Below, piece after piece: positions 1 through 8,233 of a DNA stretch of 64,000 bases. The DNA is from an uncultured Eubacterium sp. (GTDB lineage: Bacteria; Bacillota; Clostridia; Lachnospirales; Lachnospiraceae), in NCBI GenBank assembly GCA_934322085.1, contig CAKRGF010000010.1:6734-70733 (forward strand). Direction: 5' to 3'. Position 1 is the stretch's first letter; each line of letters opens with the position of its first letter. The position numbers and the translations under genes are program-made. Below the pieces are notes generated by a model. That model did not search any database. It saw only the letters and a program-made list of their open reading frames with translations, and was not told the DNA's origin.

Positions 1-95
1 AGCTTGTGTGTGTAGAAGATTACCCGCTTGGCTGGGGCAAAAAGAATAAGCATAATTTAAAAAATAAATACCACAGCGGATGGCGCATGGTATAA
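1..95 (+). CDS. RsmF-like (NOL1/NOP2/Sun family) rRNA cytosine methyltransferase, C-terminal end only
   Basis: Only the last 30 codons are present, read in frame 3 to the TAA at 93-95. The tail contains YPLGWGK near residue 8 and ends HSGWRMV, which resembles the RNA-binding C-terminal domain of RsmF-type 16S rRNA m5C methyltransferases, where PLGWGK is followed by an LKN-HYPKG-W segment. Catalytic residues lie outside the window. The assignment rests on this short tail alone. A terminator follows at 107-132. Confidence 0.6.
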   Translation, partial: LVCVEDYPLGWGKKNKHNLKNKYHSGWRMV

Positions 96-106
96 AAGAG
101 CAAGCG

Positions 107-132
107 AAAAGGACCGCATAAGCGGTCCTTTT
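107..132 (+). terminator. Rho-independent terminator after the RsmF-like gene
   Basis: An 11-bp perfect stem, AAAAGGACCGC paired with GCGGTCCTTTT, encloses the loop ATAA and ends in a T run. It lies 11 bases after the upstream stop codon. Confidence 0.85.
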
Positions 133-260
133 CTGGGGAATAGAGAACTAAACTATATATAGGCGATCATTGGCAGAGCCAATGATTAGGGCAAATTTAG
201 GCGCGGCGCTTCGGTCGCGCCGTCTTTGGTGCATTGCACGTTTAACAAAAAACGTAGGAA
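133..260. other. Intergenic stretch with two small hairpins
   Basis: A 9-bp perfect hairpin (ATCATTGGC at 166-174, GCCAATGAT at 178-186) is followed by a GC-rich one (GGCGCG at 200-205, CGCGCC at 216-221, TTCG in the loop). No ORF or ribosome-binding site is seen. The second hairpin stands out in this AT-rich context but lacks a T run. Confidence 0.4.
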
Positions 261-293
261 AAAATAAAAAGCGACCCACAAAATGTGAATCGC
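261..293 (-). terminator. Terminator of the minus-strand YhfC gene
   Basis: Read on the minus strand, GCGATTCAC pairs with GTGGGTCGC (two G-T pairs) around a 5-base loop and is followed by a T-rich tract (A-rich at 261-270 on the plus strand). It lies 47 bases past the YhfC stop. Confidence 0.75.
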
Positions 294-339
294 CTTTGAT
301 TACAATGCCATAATACACCTTATCAGGATTTCTGTCAAC

Positions 340-1158
340 TTATTTTTTACCGTTTTCCGTTCGGTGATAGATTTGATAGGCAAACAGGGCAATAGCAAAT
401 GTAAACACGGTTGCGATGACAAACAGCGTCATCGAACTTTTATAGATGTCAATGTTTCGCAAGTAAATCGGTACATATCCTGCAACGTGGAGAACAATGG
501 CAATTACTGTCCACTGTTTTTCTCCGGTTGAAATGGCATATTCAACAAGGATGGCAATGGCAGCATACAATACGAGAGAAAGAATCACGTAAGTAGCGTC
601 CATAAAGAAGGAAGAGGAAGGCGTTGCCGCCTGCTCCGTAAATAACTTCTGGGTCTGAGCCAGTTCTTCTCCTTTTAATGCCAGCTTTTTGAAATATTCC
701 GTTGAGCCAATGGAATTAATCAGTAACGCCGCAATGATGTTTGTAATATAGACGGTTGCGCCATTTAAAATACTTTCAAAACCGCCCATACCAACTCCGA
801 AAATCAGCGCGTTTTCCTTGCCCGGACGTTTTTTCATTGCATACTTCAATCCGACAAATGCTCCGATGGTCGAAAGAATACCAAGGGAGAAAGCTCCGAA
901 CAGTGCCGAGTAGACCGGATGATTTTTTGCACTGAAAAAGGATAAAAGCCCCGGAATTGAAAAAATCAAAACATTCACAATTGTGGCGGCAACGTAGGAA
1001 AAGAGCAGGCAAAACGCAGCTCCAATAAAAAATGCCCCTGGTTTTACGCCGTTTTTCCGTTTCTGATACCATACAAATAAAATCGGCAGCAGGATGCAAA
1101 GCAGTGAACAAAAAATATTTGCCTGAACAAATCCCGCTGAAAAAACAATCTGATTCAT
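340..1158 (-). CDS. YhfC-family intramembrane glutamic protease
   Basis: This is a 272-residue polytopic membrane protein with about seven hydrophobic segments. The central GVGMGGFESIL motif, about residue 130, matches the G-x-G-x-GG-x-E-x-I signature of the YhfC family, related to glutamic-type intramembrane (CAAX-like) proteases; the Glu is the presumed catalytic residue. A longer frame runs to a TTG at 1197, but the ATG at 1158 is preferred because an AAGTGAG ribosome site sits just upstream. The gene is monocistronic, with its own terminator at 261-293. The family identity is reasonably clear; the substrate is unknown. Confidence 0.75.
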   Translation of the reverse strand: MNQIVFSAGFVQANIFCSLLCILLPILFVWYQKRKNGVKPGAFFIGAAFCLLFSYVAATIVNVLIFSIPGLLSFFSAKNHPVYSALFGAFSLGILSTIGAFVGLKYAMKKRPGKENALIFGVGMGGFESILNGATVYITNIIAALLINSIGSTEYFKKLALKGEELAQTQKLFTEQAATPSSSFFMDATYVILSLVLYAAIAILVEYAISTGEKQWTVIAIVLHVAGYVPIYLRNIDIYKSSMTLFVIATVFTFAIALFAYQIYHRTENGKK

Positions 1159-1267
1159 AATAATCTCACTTTCTTTGGTGGTTTTGTTGCTATTCAAGAT
1201 CTTTTGCTCTATGTATTAGTCATGAATAGCTGCAACTGTAGTACATTGTAACTAATAATGAGACGGT

Positions 1268-1460
1268 GCGTCAAGTGTTCGTTGGTGTTTTTTTAGTTTC
1301 CGGTAAATGAATAGAAAAGCTTTGCGTCTCGTCGGCACTCCCGTTTGTTGAGTGCGTAGCGGTATGGGCACTGAAACTACCAGTGCCACATACCGACGTA
1401 CTCAAACCCACGAGACACAAAGCATTTACCGGAAACTAAAAAAATACGAGCACTTGACGC
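1268..1460 (-). repeat. Long structured palindrome, copy A (candidate structured RNA, minus-strand sense)
   Basis: The outer arms GCGTCAAGTG and CACTTGACGC start a stem of about 50 bp that includes AGTTTCCGGTAAATG with its complement. Inside, read on the minus strand, are a 3-base linker (TTT), an upper arm with heptaloop GTAGTTT, and on the return strand ACGGGAGT (complement of 1337-1344), a 2-bp mini-hairpin capped by a GNRA loop (GGGA). The same fold occurs at 1591, 31778, 39491 and 40025 with different stem sequences. The short frames across it are by-products of the repeat. Confidence 0.85.
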
Positions 1461-1590
1461 TAACCACTAACCAGCTAGTTGAGAGCAGCTTCTTGTGTTT
1501 TCAAGACAACGCTTTTTACTTGTTCAAGGGAAAAGCGTTGCATCGAGACCGCAGACCCATTTGCGCAGAGTCATTCGCTGGCAAATAGTT

Positions 1591-1774
1591 GGTGGGCGTT
1601 TATTAGGCTTTCAGTAAAACAGAAGAAAAACTTTGTGACTCGTGGGTTTGAGTGCGTCGGTATGAGGCACTGGTGGTTTCAGTGCCCATACCGTTACGCA
1701 CTCAATAAGTGAGAACGCCCACGAGACGCAAAGTTTTTCTTCTATTTTACGAAACCCTAAAAACCTCCCCCACC
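1591..1774 (+). repeat. Long structured palindrome, copy B (plus-strand sense)
   Basis: Copy B is oriented opposite to copy A and starts 130 bp from it. Its closing stem runs from GGTGGGCG at 1591 to the CCCCCACC at 1767-1774. The upper arm carries the heptaloop GTGGTTT, and the mini-hairpin is GT-GAGA-AC at 1709-1716, a GNRA loop on two pairs. Core strings such as CTCGTGGGTTTGAGTGCG match the complement of copy A. The outer stem is diverged but still paired. It ends about 60 bp before the decarboxylase start, so it lies in or next to that operon's promoter region. Confidence 0.85.
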
Positions 1775-1837
1775 TTGCCAATGTCTCCATTCTATTGTAA
1801 AATAAAAAGTAAATATTCATGGCAGGAGGGATTTACG

Positions 1838-3250
1838 ATGAATCTTTATGAAAGACTCATGTGGACGGCAAAAGAAAACCGATATCCGATGCATATGCCC
1901 GGGCACAAGCGGGCAGGTCTTTTTACGATGGCAAATCCCTATGCATTTGATGTGACAGAAATTGACGGCACAGATAATCTTCATCAGCCGGAGGGTGAAA
2001 TCCTTTGGGAGATGGAGCAGATGAAACAAAAGTATGGAACGAAAGCTTCTTACCTTTTGGTAAATGGCAGCACGTGTGGCATCTTAGCAGCGATTTCTGC
2101 CTGCTGTCATCCGGGCGATACGATTGTGATTGCCAGAAACTGCCACCGTTCGGTGTACCATGCGGTGGAGCTTTTGTCATTGAAGCCGGTTTATGTATAT
2201 CCGGAAGTAGATAAAGAGACGGGAATCTGCCTTGGAATTTCTTCGGAGGAAGTGAAGCGTGTCCTGGCAGAGACGAAACCTGCCTGTGTTGTATTGACCT
2301 CGCCGACGTATGAGGGCGTTGTGTCAAATATCCGGGCGATTGCAGAGATTGTTCATGAAGGAAACTCTCTACTTGTAGTGGATGAGGCGCATGGCGCACA
2401 TTTTGCATGGAGTGACAAATTTCCGGAGACTGCGATGGAACAGGGAGCGGACCTTGTCATTGAGAGTCTGCACAAGACGCTGCCGGCATTGACTCAGACG
2501 GCGGTTTTGCACCGGGTGAGTGACCGTGTTTTGGCAGAGCGCGTGGAGCATTATCTGGAAATTTTTGAGACGAGCAGCCCTTCTTATGTGCTGATGGGCA
2601 GTATCAGTCAGTGTATGCAGTGGATGCGGGAATATGCTGATACTTGGTTTGAGGCTTATTTTACGAATCTTAACTGGTTTCGTGAGCACGCAGAAAAATG
2701 GAAGGAATTACGTCTTTGGGAAAATCCAAGAAAGGAACCATCAAAACTTGTTGTTCTGACCGGAGAAAAATGTTCGGGTACAGAGGCAGCAAAATGGCTG
2801 CGGGAAGAATTTCAAATTGAAGTGGAAATGGCGGCTGCAGGGTATATTCTTGCGATGACAAGTCTTGCGGATTCGAGGGAAGGCTTTGTTCGCCTTATGG
2901 ATGCCCTTACTAAAATTGATGAAAGACTGCAAAAAATTCCTTTTTCCAAGGAGAAAAAAACAAATTATAGCGAGTCGGTTTTAACCTGCCCGGAAGTGGA
3001 AATGTTGCCGGTGCAGGCGGTCAATGCACTGGAGGAGACAAAGCCTGTGAATGAGGCAGAGGGATTTGTCTCGGCGGAATATGGGATGGTGTATCCACCG
3101 GGAATTCCGTTTTTAGTGCCGGGAGAAAAGATTACAAAAACGGTTTTAGATAAGATAGAAAATGCAAAAAAAGCAGAACTTCATTTGTTTGGCTTTGCGG
3201 ATGCAGGCGGACAGACCGTGCAGGTTGTGAAAGAAGAAAAGAAAAGGTAA
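1838..3250 (+). CDS. PLP-dependent Orn/Lys/Arg decarboxylase family protein (YaaO-like)
   Basis: This 470-residue fold-type I PLP enzyme belongs to the short (YaaO/SpeA-like) branch of ornithine/lysine/arginine decarboxylases. The N terminus carries MPGHKR (residues 20-25). VDEAHGAHF (181-189) supplies the Asp and His that contact the cofactor, and SLHKTLPALTQ (210-220) carries the PLP lysine K213. A C-terminal OKR-decarboxylase domain follows. The ATG at 1838 is chosen over a longer upstream frame because GGCAGGAGGG lies 7-10 bases ahead of it. It is first in an operon that matches the Bacillus yaaO-yabC order. The substrate (arginine, lysine or other) cannot be read from sequence. Confidence 0.85.
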   Translation: MNLYERLMWTAKENRYPMHMPGHKRAGLFTMANPYAFDVTEIDGTDNLHQPEGEILWEMEQMKQKYGTKASYLLVNGSTCGILAAISACCHPGDTIVIARNCHRSVYHAVELLSLKPVYVYPEVDKETGICLGISSEEVKRVLAETKPACVVLTSPTYEGVVSNIRAIAEIVHEGNSLLVVDEAHGAHFAWSDKFPETAMEQGADLVIESLHKTLPALTQTAVLHRVSDRVLAERVEHYLEIFETSSPSYVLMGSISQCMQWMREYADTWFEAYFTNLNWFREHAEKWKELRLWENPRKEPSKLVVLTGEKCSGTEAAKWLREEFQIEVEMAAAGYILAMTSLADSREGFVRLMDALTKIDERLQKIPFSKEKKTNYSESVLTCPEVEMLPVQAVNALEETKPVNEAEGFVSAEYGMVYPPGIPFLVPGEKITKTVLDKIENAKKAELHLFGFADAGGQTVQVVKEEKKR

Positions 3251-3265
3251 AGAGAGGATTCTACC

Positions 3266-3850
3266 ATGGGCAGATTGTTTGTATTTATGGGGAAAAGTGC
3301 ATCGGGAAAAGATACGCTTTACGGGGAACTGTTAGCGCGTTACCCGGAGATTCATGCAGTGATTCCCTATACGACCAGACCGATACGGGAGGGCGAAACG
3401 GATGGCGGAGCGTATTATTTTGTCTCCGAAGATAAAATGCGCAGGATGGAAAAAGAGAACCGGATTGTGGAATCGAGGTGTTATCAGACCGTCCATGGAC
3501 CGTGGTATTATTTCACAGCGGAAGATGGACAGATTGACTGGGACAAAGGTGATTTTGTGTTGATTTCGACGCTGGAAGGTTTTGAGAAAATTTCCCGATT
3601 TTATGGTGCAAATAAGGTTGTTCCACTTTATATTGAAGTAGATGACATGACCCGGATTGAGCGCTCACTGAAAAGGGAAAAAGAGCAGAAAAATCCCTGC
3701 GTTTCCGAGGTGTGCCGCCGCTTTTTAGCAGATGAAAAAGATTTTTCCAAAGAAAATCTCAAGCGCTTACATATTACGGACAAAATCGTAAATGATTCTG
3801 TTGAAAATGCACTGAGAGAGATTGTTTTGCGGATAAAAAGTGGTAGATAA
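3266..3850 (+). CDS. Guanylate-kinase-like P-loop protein
   Basis: A 194-residue protein with the P-loop GKSASGKDT (residues 9-17) and a guanylate-kinase-like YTTRPIREGE segment near residue 36, the region that binds GMP in GMP kinases. A ribosome site AGAGAGGA precedes the ATG, and the gene starts 15 bases after the decarboxylase stop. At this place in the Bacillus order sits tmk (thymidylate kinase), so the gene replaces or supplements it in the operon. It is shorter and more diverged than the housekeeping GMP kinase. Nucleotide kinase activity is likely; the exact substrate is uncertain. Confidence 0.75.
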   Translation: MGRLFVFMGKSASGKDTLYGELLARYPEIHAVIPYTTRPIREGETDGGAYYFVSEDKMRRMEKENRIVESRCYQTVHGPWYYFTAEDGQIDWDKGDFVLISTLEGFEKISRFYGANKVVPLYIEVDDMTRIERSLKREKEQKNPCVSEVCRRFLADEKDFSKENLKRLHITDKIVNDSVENALREIVLRIKSGR

Positions 3851-3894
3851 ATCATGTGAAACGTGGTATTATAAATCGAGAAAGAGGTGATATT

Positions 3895-4335
3895 TTGGAT
3901 ATTCGAGTGGACAACATGCAGCAGGTAAATGCGACGACACAGACGCAGCAGGCGCAGCAGAGTGGAGAAGATTTTAAATTTACACTGATGAGTTCGATTG
4001 AAGAAGCCGGTCTTTCCGAGCGGTTATCGGTTATGATGCAGGAAATTACGATGCAGGGCGAAAAGCTTGGCAAGCATATGGATGTCCGGGATATGAAGCA
4101 TTACCGCCGCCTCATTCAGGAATTTATGAATGAGATAGTAAATCGTTCGCATAAATTCAGCCGTGAAAATTTCTTAGACCGCCGGGGCAGACACCGTGTG
4201 TATGGCATGATTAAGCGTGTAAATGTGGTGTTGGATGAACTGGCGGGAGAGTTGATTAAAGAAGAAAAAGATACCCTTGCGATTTTGAGTAAAGTTGATG
4301 AAATCAGAGGGTTATTACTGGATATTATTACGTGA
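3895..4335 (+). CDS. yaaR: YaaR family protein (DUF327)
   Basis: A 146-residue protein, the same length as Bacillus YaaR. The TTG at 3895 is taken as start because AGAGGTGAT lies just upstream; the GTG at 3856 has no convincing site. The N-terminal third is Gln/Thr rich and disordered, followed by a helical core with KHMDVRDMKHYRRLIQEF, typical of DUF327. Its place between the kinase and holB is conserved across Firmicutes. The molecular role is not established. Confidence 0.8.
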   Translation: MDIRVDNMQQVNATTQTQQAQQSGEDFKFTLMSSIEEAGLSERLSVMMQEITMQGEKLGKHMDVRDMKHYRRLIQEFMNEIVNRSHKFSRENFLDRRGRHRVYGMIKRVNVVLDELAGELIKEEKDTLAILSKVDEIRGLLLDIIT

Positions 4336-4353
4336 TAAAAGAAGGGAGAAACG

Positions 4354-5337
4354 ATGTTTTCATTTTCAGAGATTGTAGGTCATGAACAGATAAAGGAACA
4401 TATGCAGGCAGCGATTCGTGATAAGAAACCATTTCATGCGTATTTGTTCCAAGGCGAGGAAGGTGTTGGAAAAGAAGCGCTGGCGAGGACGTTTGCCGCT
4501 GGTTTGCAGTGCCAGAGTGAGTCGGCAGATAAACCGTGCAAGGAATGTGTGTCCTGCCGCCAGATGGAGTCCGGAAATCAGCCGGATGTTATCTGGGTAA
4601 CAAGAGAGAAGGCGAGTCTTGGCGTGGATGAAATCCGCGAGCAGCTTTGCAATACGATGGATATTAAGCCGTTTTCGAGCCCGTATAAAATATACCTCGT
4701 GCCGGAGGCGGAAAAAATGACAGAGGCGGCACAGAATGCACTGTTAAAAACAATTGAGGAACCGCCGGAATATGGTATTGTCATTTTGATGACGAGTAAC
4801 ATTTCTGCGTTGCTACCGACGATTCAGTCGCGCTGTCTTACGATGGAATTTCGTCCGCTCAGCACTGCCGTTGTGGAATCGTTTGTCAAAGAACATTGTC
4901 AGGTGCCGGATTATCAGGCGAGAGCGAGTGCGGCATTTGCACAGGGAAATCTGGGAAAAGCGATGCGGTATGCGAAATCGGAAGATTTCATTGAGAGAAA
5001 GGACCATATTATTTCTCTGCTGCGGCATGTGGAGCAGATGGATTTGTCTGAGATGTTAGCGGTAATTAAGGATTTGGGAACACGCAAAGATGAAGTGAGG
5101 GATTATATTGATTTAATGGTGCTGTGGTACCGGGATGTGCTTTTGTTTAAGGCGACAAAGGATATTAACCAGCTTTTGTTCCAGGATGAGGCGTCTTACA
5201 TTTCCCGTGAGGCAAGCCACCGCAGTTATGAGAAAATCGAAGAGATTCTGCAGGCGTTTGAAAAGGCAAAAGTCCGCCTGCGTGCAAATGTAAATTTTGA
5301 TATTACGATGGAGCTTATGCTTCTTACTTTGAAATAG
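4354..5337 (+). CDS. holB: DNA polymerase III delta-prime subunit
   Basis: A 327-residue AAA+ clamp-loader subunit. The Walker A region GEEGVGKE is at 34-41. A zinc module follows with four Cys (C53, C62, C65, C68), then ALLKTIEEPPE (sensor and arginine-finger region) and the SRC segment in TIQSRCLTMEF. The C terminus is the helical collar domain. The start follows AAGGGAG. Together with DnaX and HolA it would load the sliding clamp. It sits 18 bases after yaaR and 16 before ricT, consistent with one transcript. Confidence 0.93.
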   Translation: MFSFSEIVGHEQIKEHMQAAIRDKKPFHAYLFQGEEGVGKEALARTFAAGLQCQSESADKPCKECVSCRQMESGNQPDVIWVTREKASLGVDEIREQLCNTMDIKPFSSPYKIYLVPEAEKMTEAAQNALLKTIEEPPEYGIVILMTSNISALLPTIQSRCLTMEFRPLSTAVVESFVKEHCQVPDYQARASAAFAQGNLGKAMRYAKSEDFIERKDHIISLLRHVEQMDLSEMLAVIKDLGTRKDEVRDYIDLMVLWYRDVLLFKATKDINQLLFQDEASYISREASHRSYEKIEEILQAFEKAKVRLRANVNFDITMELMLLTLK

Positions 5338-5353
5338 AGATACGGAGGTTATT

Positions 5354-6265
5354 ATGAAGATTATTATTGGTGTTAGTTTTCGACAGGCGGGAAAGGTGTA
5401 TTTTTTTGACCCGGGCGATGAGCAGATTGAGCGCGGGGAGCACGTAATTGTCGAGACTGCAAAAGGTGTTGAATACGGAACGGTTGTTGTGCCAAACCGC
5501 GAGATGGCAGAAGAGAAAATTGTGGCACCGTTGAAAAAGATTATTCGTGTGGCAACGCCGAAAGATGAAGATATCGAGTTAAAGAACCGTGAAAAAGAAA
5601 AAGACGCATATAAAATTTGTCTTGAAAAAATTGCAAAACACGGATTGGAAATGAAGCTGATTGCGGCGGAGTATACGTTTGATAACAATAAATTATTGTT
5701 TTATTTCACCGCGGATGGACGAATTGATTTCCGTGAGCTGGTAAAAGATTTGGCGAGCGTATTCCGTACCCGAATCGAGCTTAGACAGATTGGTGTGCGT
5801 GATGAAACAAAAATCTGCGGCGGAATTGGAATCTGCGGAAGAACTTTGTGCTGCCACAGTTATTTATCCGAGTTTGCGCCGGTTTCGATTAAAATGGCAA
5901 AGGAGCAGAATCTTTCCTTGAATCCGACGAAAATATCCGGTGTCTGCGGACGTCTGATGTGCTGTTTGAAAAATGAGGAAGAGGCTTATGAGGAATTAAA
6001 CAGTCGTCTGCCATACATTGGAAGCCATGTGAAAACGGCGGAAGGTTTGGATGCGGAAGTGCAGAGCGTAAGTGTCTTAAAGCAGCTTGTGAAGGTTATT
6101 GTTTCTTTGGATGACGGCGAGAAAGAGGTGCGTGAGTACCGCGTGGATGAGTTGAAATTCCGTCCGAACAAGCCGAAAAACAGAATTAAAGATAAACATG
6201 ATAAAGAGTTAAAAAAATTAGAGGCAATGGAAAAAAAGGAAGGAAAATCGAAGTTGAATGAGTAA
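5354..6265 (+). CDS. ricT: RicT/YaaT, PSP1-domain stage 0 sporulation protein
   Basis: A 303-residue PSP1-domain protein. The conserved cysteine clusters CGGIGICGRTLCC (from about residue 155) and VCGRLMCC (from about 197) are the iron-sulfur ligands of the RicT subunit of the Ric (YaaT-YlbF-YmcA) complex, which in Bacillus supports RNase Y-dependent mRNA maturation and Spo0A phosphorylation. The C terminus is strongly basic and lysine-rich. A good TACGGAGG ribosome site precedes the ATG. The last 8 bases overlap the next gene, so translation is probably coupled. Confidence 0.92.
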   Translation: MKIIIGVSFRQAGKVYFFDPGDEQIERGEHVIVETAKGVEYGTVVVPNREMAEEKIVAPLKKIIRVATPKDEDIELKNREKEKDAYKICLEKIAKHGLEMKLIAAEYTFDNNKLLFYFTADGRIDFRELVKDLASVFRTRIELRQIGVRDETKICGGIGICGRTLCCHSYLSEFAPVSIKMAKEQNLSLNPTKISGVCGRLMCCLKNEEEAYEELNSRLPYIGSHVKTAEGLDAEVQSVSVLKQLVKVIVSLDDGEKEVREYRVDELKFRPNKPKNRIKDKHDKELKKLEAMEKKEGKSKLNE

Positions 6266-7013
6266 TCAAAAAGACCCAAAGGATTTTCTTTATGAGGGCG
6301 AGCGGCTGGATGATTTGCAGCGGGATGGAATGTACATTATTCAGAATCCGAAGTGGTTCTGCTTTGGCATGGATGCCGTCCTTTTATCCGCATACGCGAA
6401 GGTAAAGGAAGGGGAAAAATGTCTGGACCTTGGCTGTGGCAACGGTATTATTCCGCTGTTGCTTTCCGGGCGTACCAAGGGAAGTTCCTTTACCGGGCTG
6501 GAACTGCAAAAAGATATTGCCGAAATGGCAAAGCGCAGTGTGGCTTATAACGAAAAAGAAGATAAAGTGCATATTGTGCAGGGTGATATCAGGGAAGCCA
6601 CTTCAATTTTTGAAGCTGCTTCCTTTGACGTTGTTACGAGCAATCCGCCGTATTTGAATCAATCCAATGGCCGTGTCAGCGAGGCGTCACACAAGGCGAT
6701 TGCCAGACATGAACTTTTCTGCACATTTGAAGATGTGGTAAAAGCGGCAGCAAAGCTTCTGCGGCCCGGCGGGCGTTTTTATCTGGTACACAGACCATTT
6801 CGCTTAGCGGAAATTATTTCCTGTATGGTGCAGTACAAATTGGAACCAAAGCGGATGAGACTGGTTTATCCGTATGTTGATAAAGAACCAAATATGGTGT
6901 TGATTGAGGGAGTTCGAGGAGGGAATCGTCAATTGACGGTCGAAAAGCCGTTAATTGCATACGCTAATACGAATCAATACACAGAGGAAGTGAGGCGGAT
7001 GTATTATGATTAG
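6258..7013 (+). CDS. trmN6: tRNA1(Val) A37 N6-methyltransferase family protein (YabB/TrmN6)
   Basis: A 251-residue SAM-dependent methyltransferase. The SAM site is LDLGCGNGIIPLLL near residue 56, and the N6-adenine methyltransferase signature NPPY (in TSNPPYLNQ) lies near residue 131. Length and position after ricT fit YabB/TrmN6. The ATG overlaps the ricT end by 8 bases and the stop overlaps rsmI by 8 bases. The target base in this organism is inferred from the family. Confidence 0.88.
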   Translation: MSNQKDPKDFLYEGERLDDLQRDGMYIIQNPKWFCFGMDAVLLSAYAKVKEGEKCLDLGCGNGIIPLLLSGRTKGSSFTGLELQKDIAEMAKRSVAYNEKEDKVHIVQGDIREATSIFEAASFDVVTSNPPYLNQSNGRVSEASHKAIARHELFCTFEDVVKAAAKLLRPGGRFYLVHRPFRLAEIISCMVQYKLEPKRMRLVYPYVDKEPNMVLIEGVRGGNRQLTVEKPLIAYANTNQYTEEVRRMYYD

Positions 7014-7869
7014 AGAAGAAAAGACAGGAATGTTATATTTGTGTGCGACGCCGATTGGCAATCTGGAGGATGTTACACTTCGTGTTCTCCGCATTTTAAA
7101 GGAAGCCGATGTGGTGGCGGCCGAAGATACAAGACAGAGCATCAAGCTTTTGAATCATTATGAAATTAAGACACCGCTTGTCAGTTACCATGAACATAAT
7201 AAATATGAAAAGACGCCAGTTTTAGTACAGCGCATGTTGAAAGGTGAGACGATTGCACTTGTTACGGATGCCGGCACACCGGCAATTTCGGACCCTGGTG
7301 AGGATTTGGTTAGGGCGTGCTATGAAGCGGGAATTCCGGTTACATCTCTTCCGGGACCGGCAGCAGTAATTACAGCGCTGACCCTATCAGGCATGCCTGC
7401 CCGCCGGTTTACATTTGAAGGATTTCTGCCGGTGGATAAAAAGGAAAGAAAAGAAGTGTTAGACCGTCTTGCCCAAACGACCTGTACGACAATTTTTTAC
7501 GAAGCACCGCATCGTCTGAAAAAAACACTTGCACTGTTTTGTGAACTTTTGGGCGAAAACAACCGGATTGCCATCTGCAAAGAACTGACAAAAAAACATG
7601 AGACGGCACTTCATTTTACTTTAGGTGAGGCTGTGGCGTATTATGAAGCGAATGAGCCAAAAGGTGAGTTTGTGCTTGTACTGGAAGGGAAAAATGCGGA
7701 AGATATGAACCGCGCCAAACAGGAGAAGTGGCAGGAAATGCCGCTCTCCAAACATATGAAAATCTATGAAGATAAAGGACTTAGCCGCAAGGAAGCCATG
7801 AAGGCAGTGGCGAAAGACCGGGGCGTATCCAAACGGGAGATATATGCGAAATTATTGGAAGATGAGTAG
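7006..7869 (+). CDS. rsmI: 16S rRNA 2'-O-methyltransferase RsmI
   Basis: A 287-residue tetrapyrrole-methylase-fold protein starting MLYLCATPIGNLEDVT (from residue 9), the hallmark of RsmI, followed by AEDTR and VTDAGTPAISDPGE. The enzyme methylates C1402 of 16S rRNA. The ATG at 7006 overlaps the previous stop; an alternative Met at 7030 aligns with shorter homologues. It is the last gene of this operon. Instead of abrB, as in Bacillus, a 53-bp-period array begins 49 bases after the stop. Confidence 0.93.
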   Translation: MIREEKTGMLYLCATPIGNLEDVTLRVLRILKEADVVAAEDTRQSIKLLNHYEIKTPLVSYHEHNKYEKTPVLVQRMLKGETIALVTDAGTPAISDPGEDLVRACYEAGIPVTSLPGPAAVITALTLSGMPARRFTFEGFLPVDKKERKEVLDRLAQTTCTTIFYEAPHRLKKTLALFCELLGENNRIAICKELTKKHETALHFTLGEAVAYYEANEPKGEFVLVLEGKNAEDMNRAKQEKWQEMPLSKHMKIYEDKGLSRKEAMKAVAKDRGVSKREIYAKLLEDE

Positions 7870-7917
7870 AGGGCGAAATTTATTGGGGGGAGTTTATTGG
7901 CGGAAAGTTGGTCATAA

Positions 7918-8165
7918 GTTGACCGGATTTTGAAAAATCGCAAATACGGTCAACCATTTTATAGACATAAGGTGACTGAAAACCCATTTTGTGTTAAATA
8001 GGTCAACCAAATAGTCTTAAACGAATGACTGTATTTGCAATTATGTGAGTTAAGGTCAACAAATACATTTCAAAAGTTGACTCAATTTAGAAAAAAACAG
8101 ATATAAGTCAACGAAAGAGTAAAAATTGGTTGACCGCAGGAGAAGTTTTTCTAAATCAAGTCAAC
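7918..8165. repeat. 53-bp-period array of alternating GTTGAC/GTCAAC motifs, copy 1
   Basis: Ten hexamers alternate in orientation. GTTGAC-like sites start at 7918, 7971, 8024, 8076 and 8129 (the second and third are degenerate, ending TGAC). GTCAAC sites start at 7949, 8002, 8055, 8107 and 8160, all exact. The step is 31 bp within a pair and about 22 bp to the next pair, a 52-53 bp period, close to three, two and five helical turns. Sequence between the motifs is AT-rich and poorly conserved. A second array at 10620 matches unit by unit. Confidence 0.9.
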
Positions 8166-8233
8166 ATGATGGTTATTATGTAAGAAATCTATTTTCCCAT
8201 TACCACTTTAATTCTTCTAACAAGGCTTATTAA

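Noticed and set aside
1352..1712. Open frames of 77-78 codons across palindromes A and B
   Set aside because: They follow the inverted repeats, have no ribosome sites and are not conserved between repeat copies.
7918..8165. CRISPR array reading of the 53-bp-period repeats
   Set aside because: Only hexamers are conserved and they alternate in orientation; there is no repeat of 24-40 bp, no spacer-repeat layout and no cas genes.
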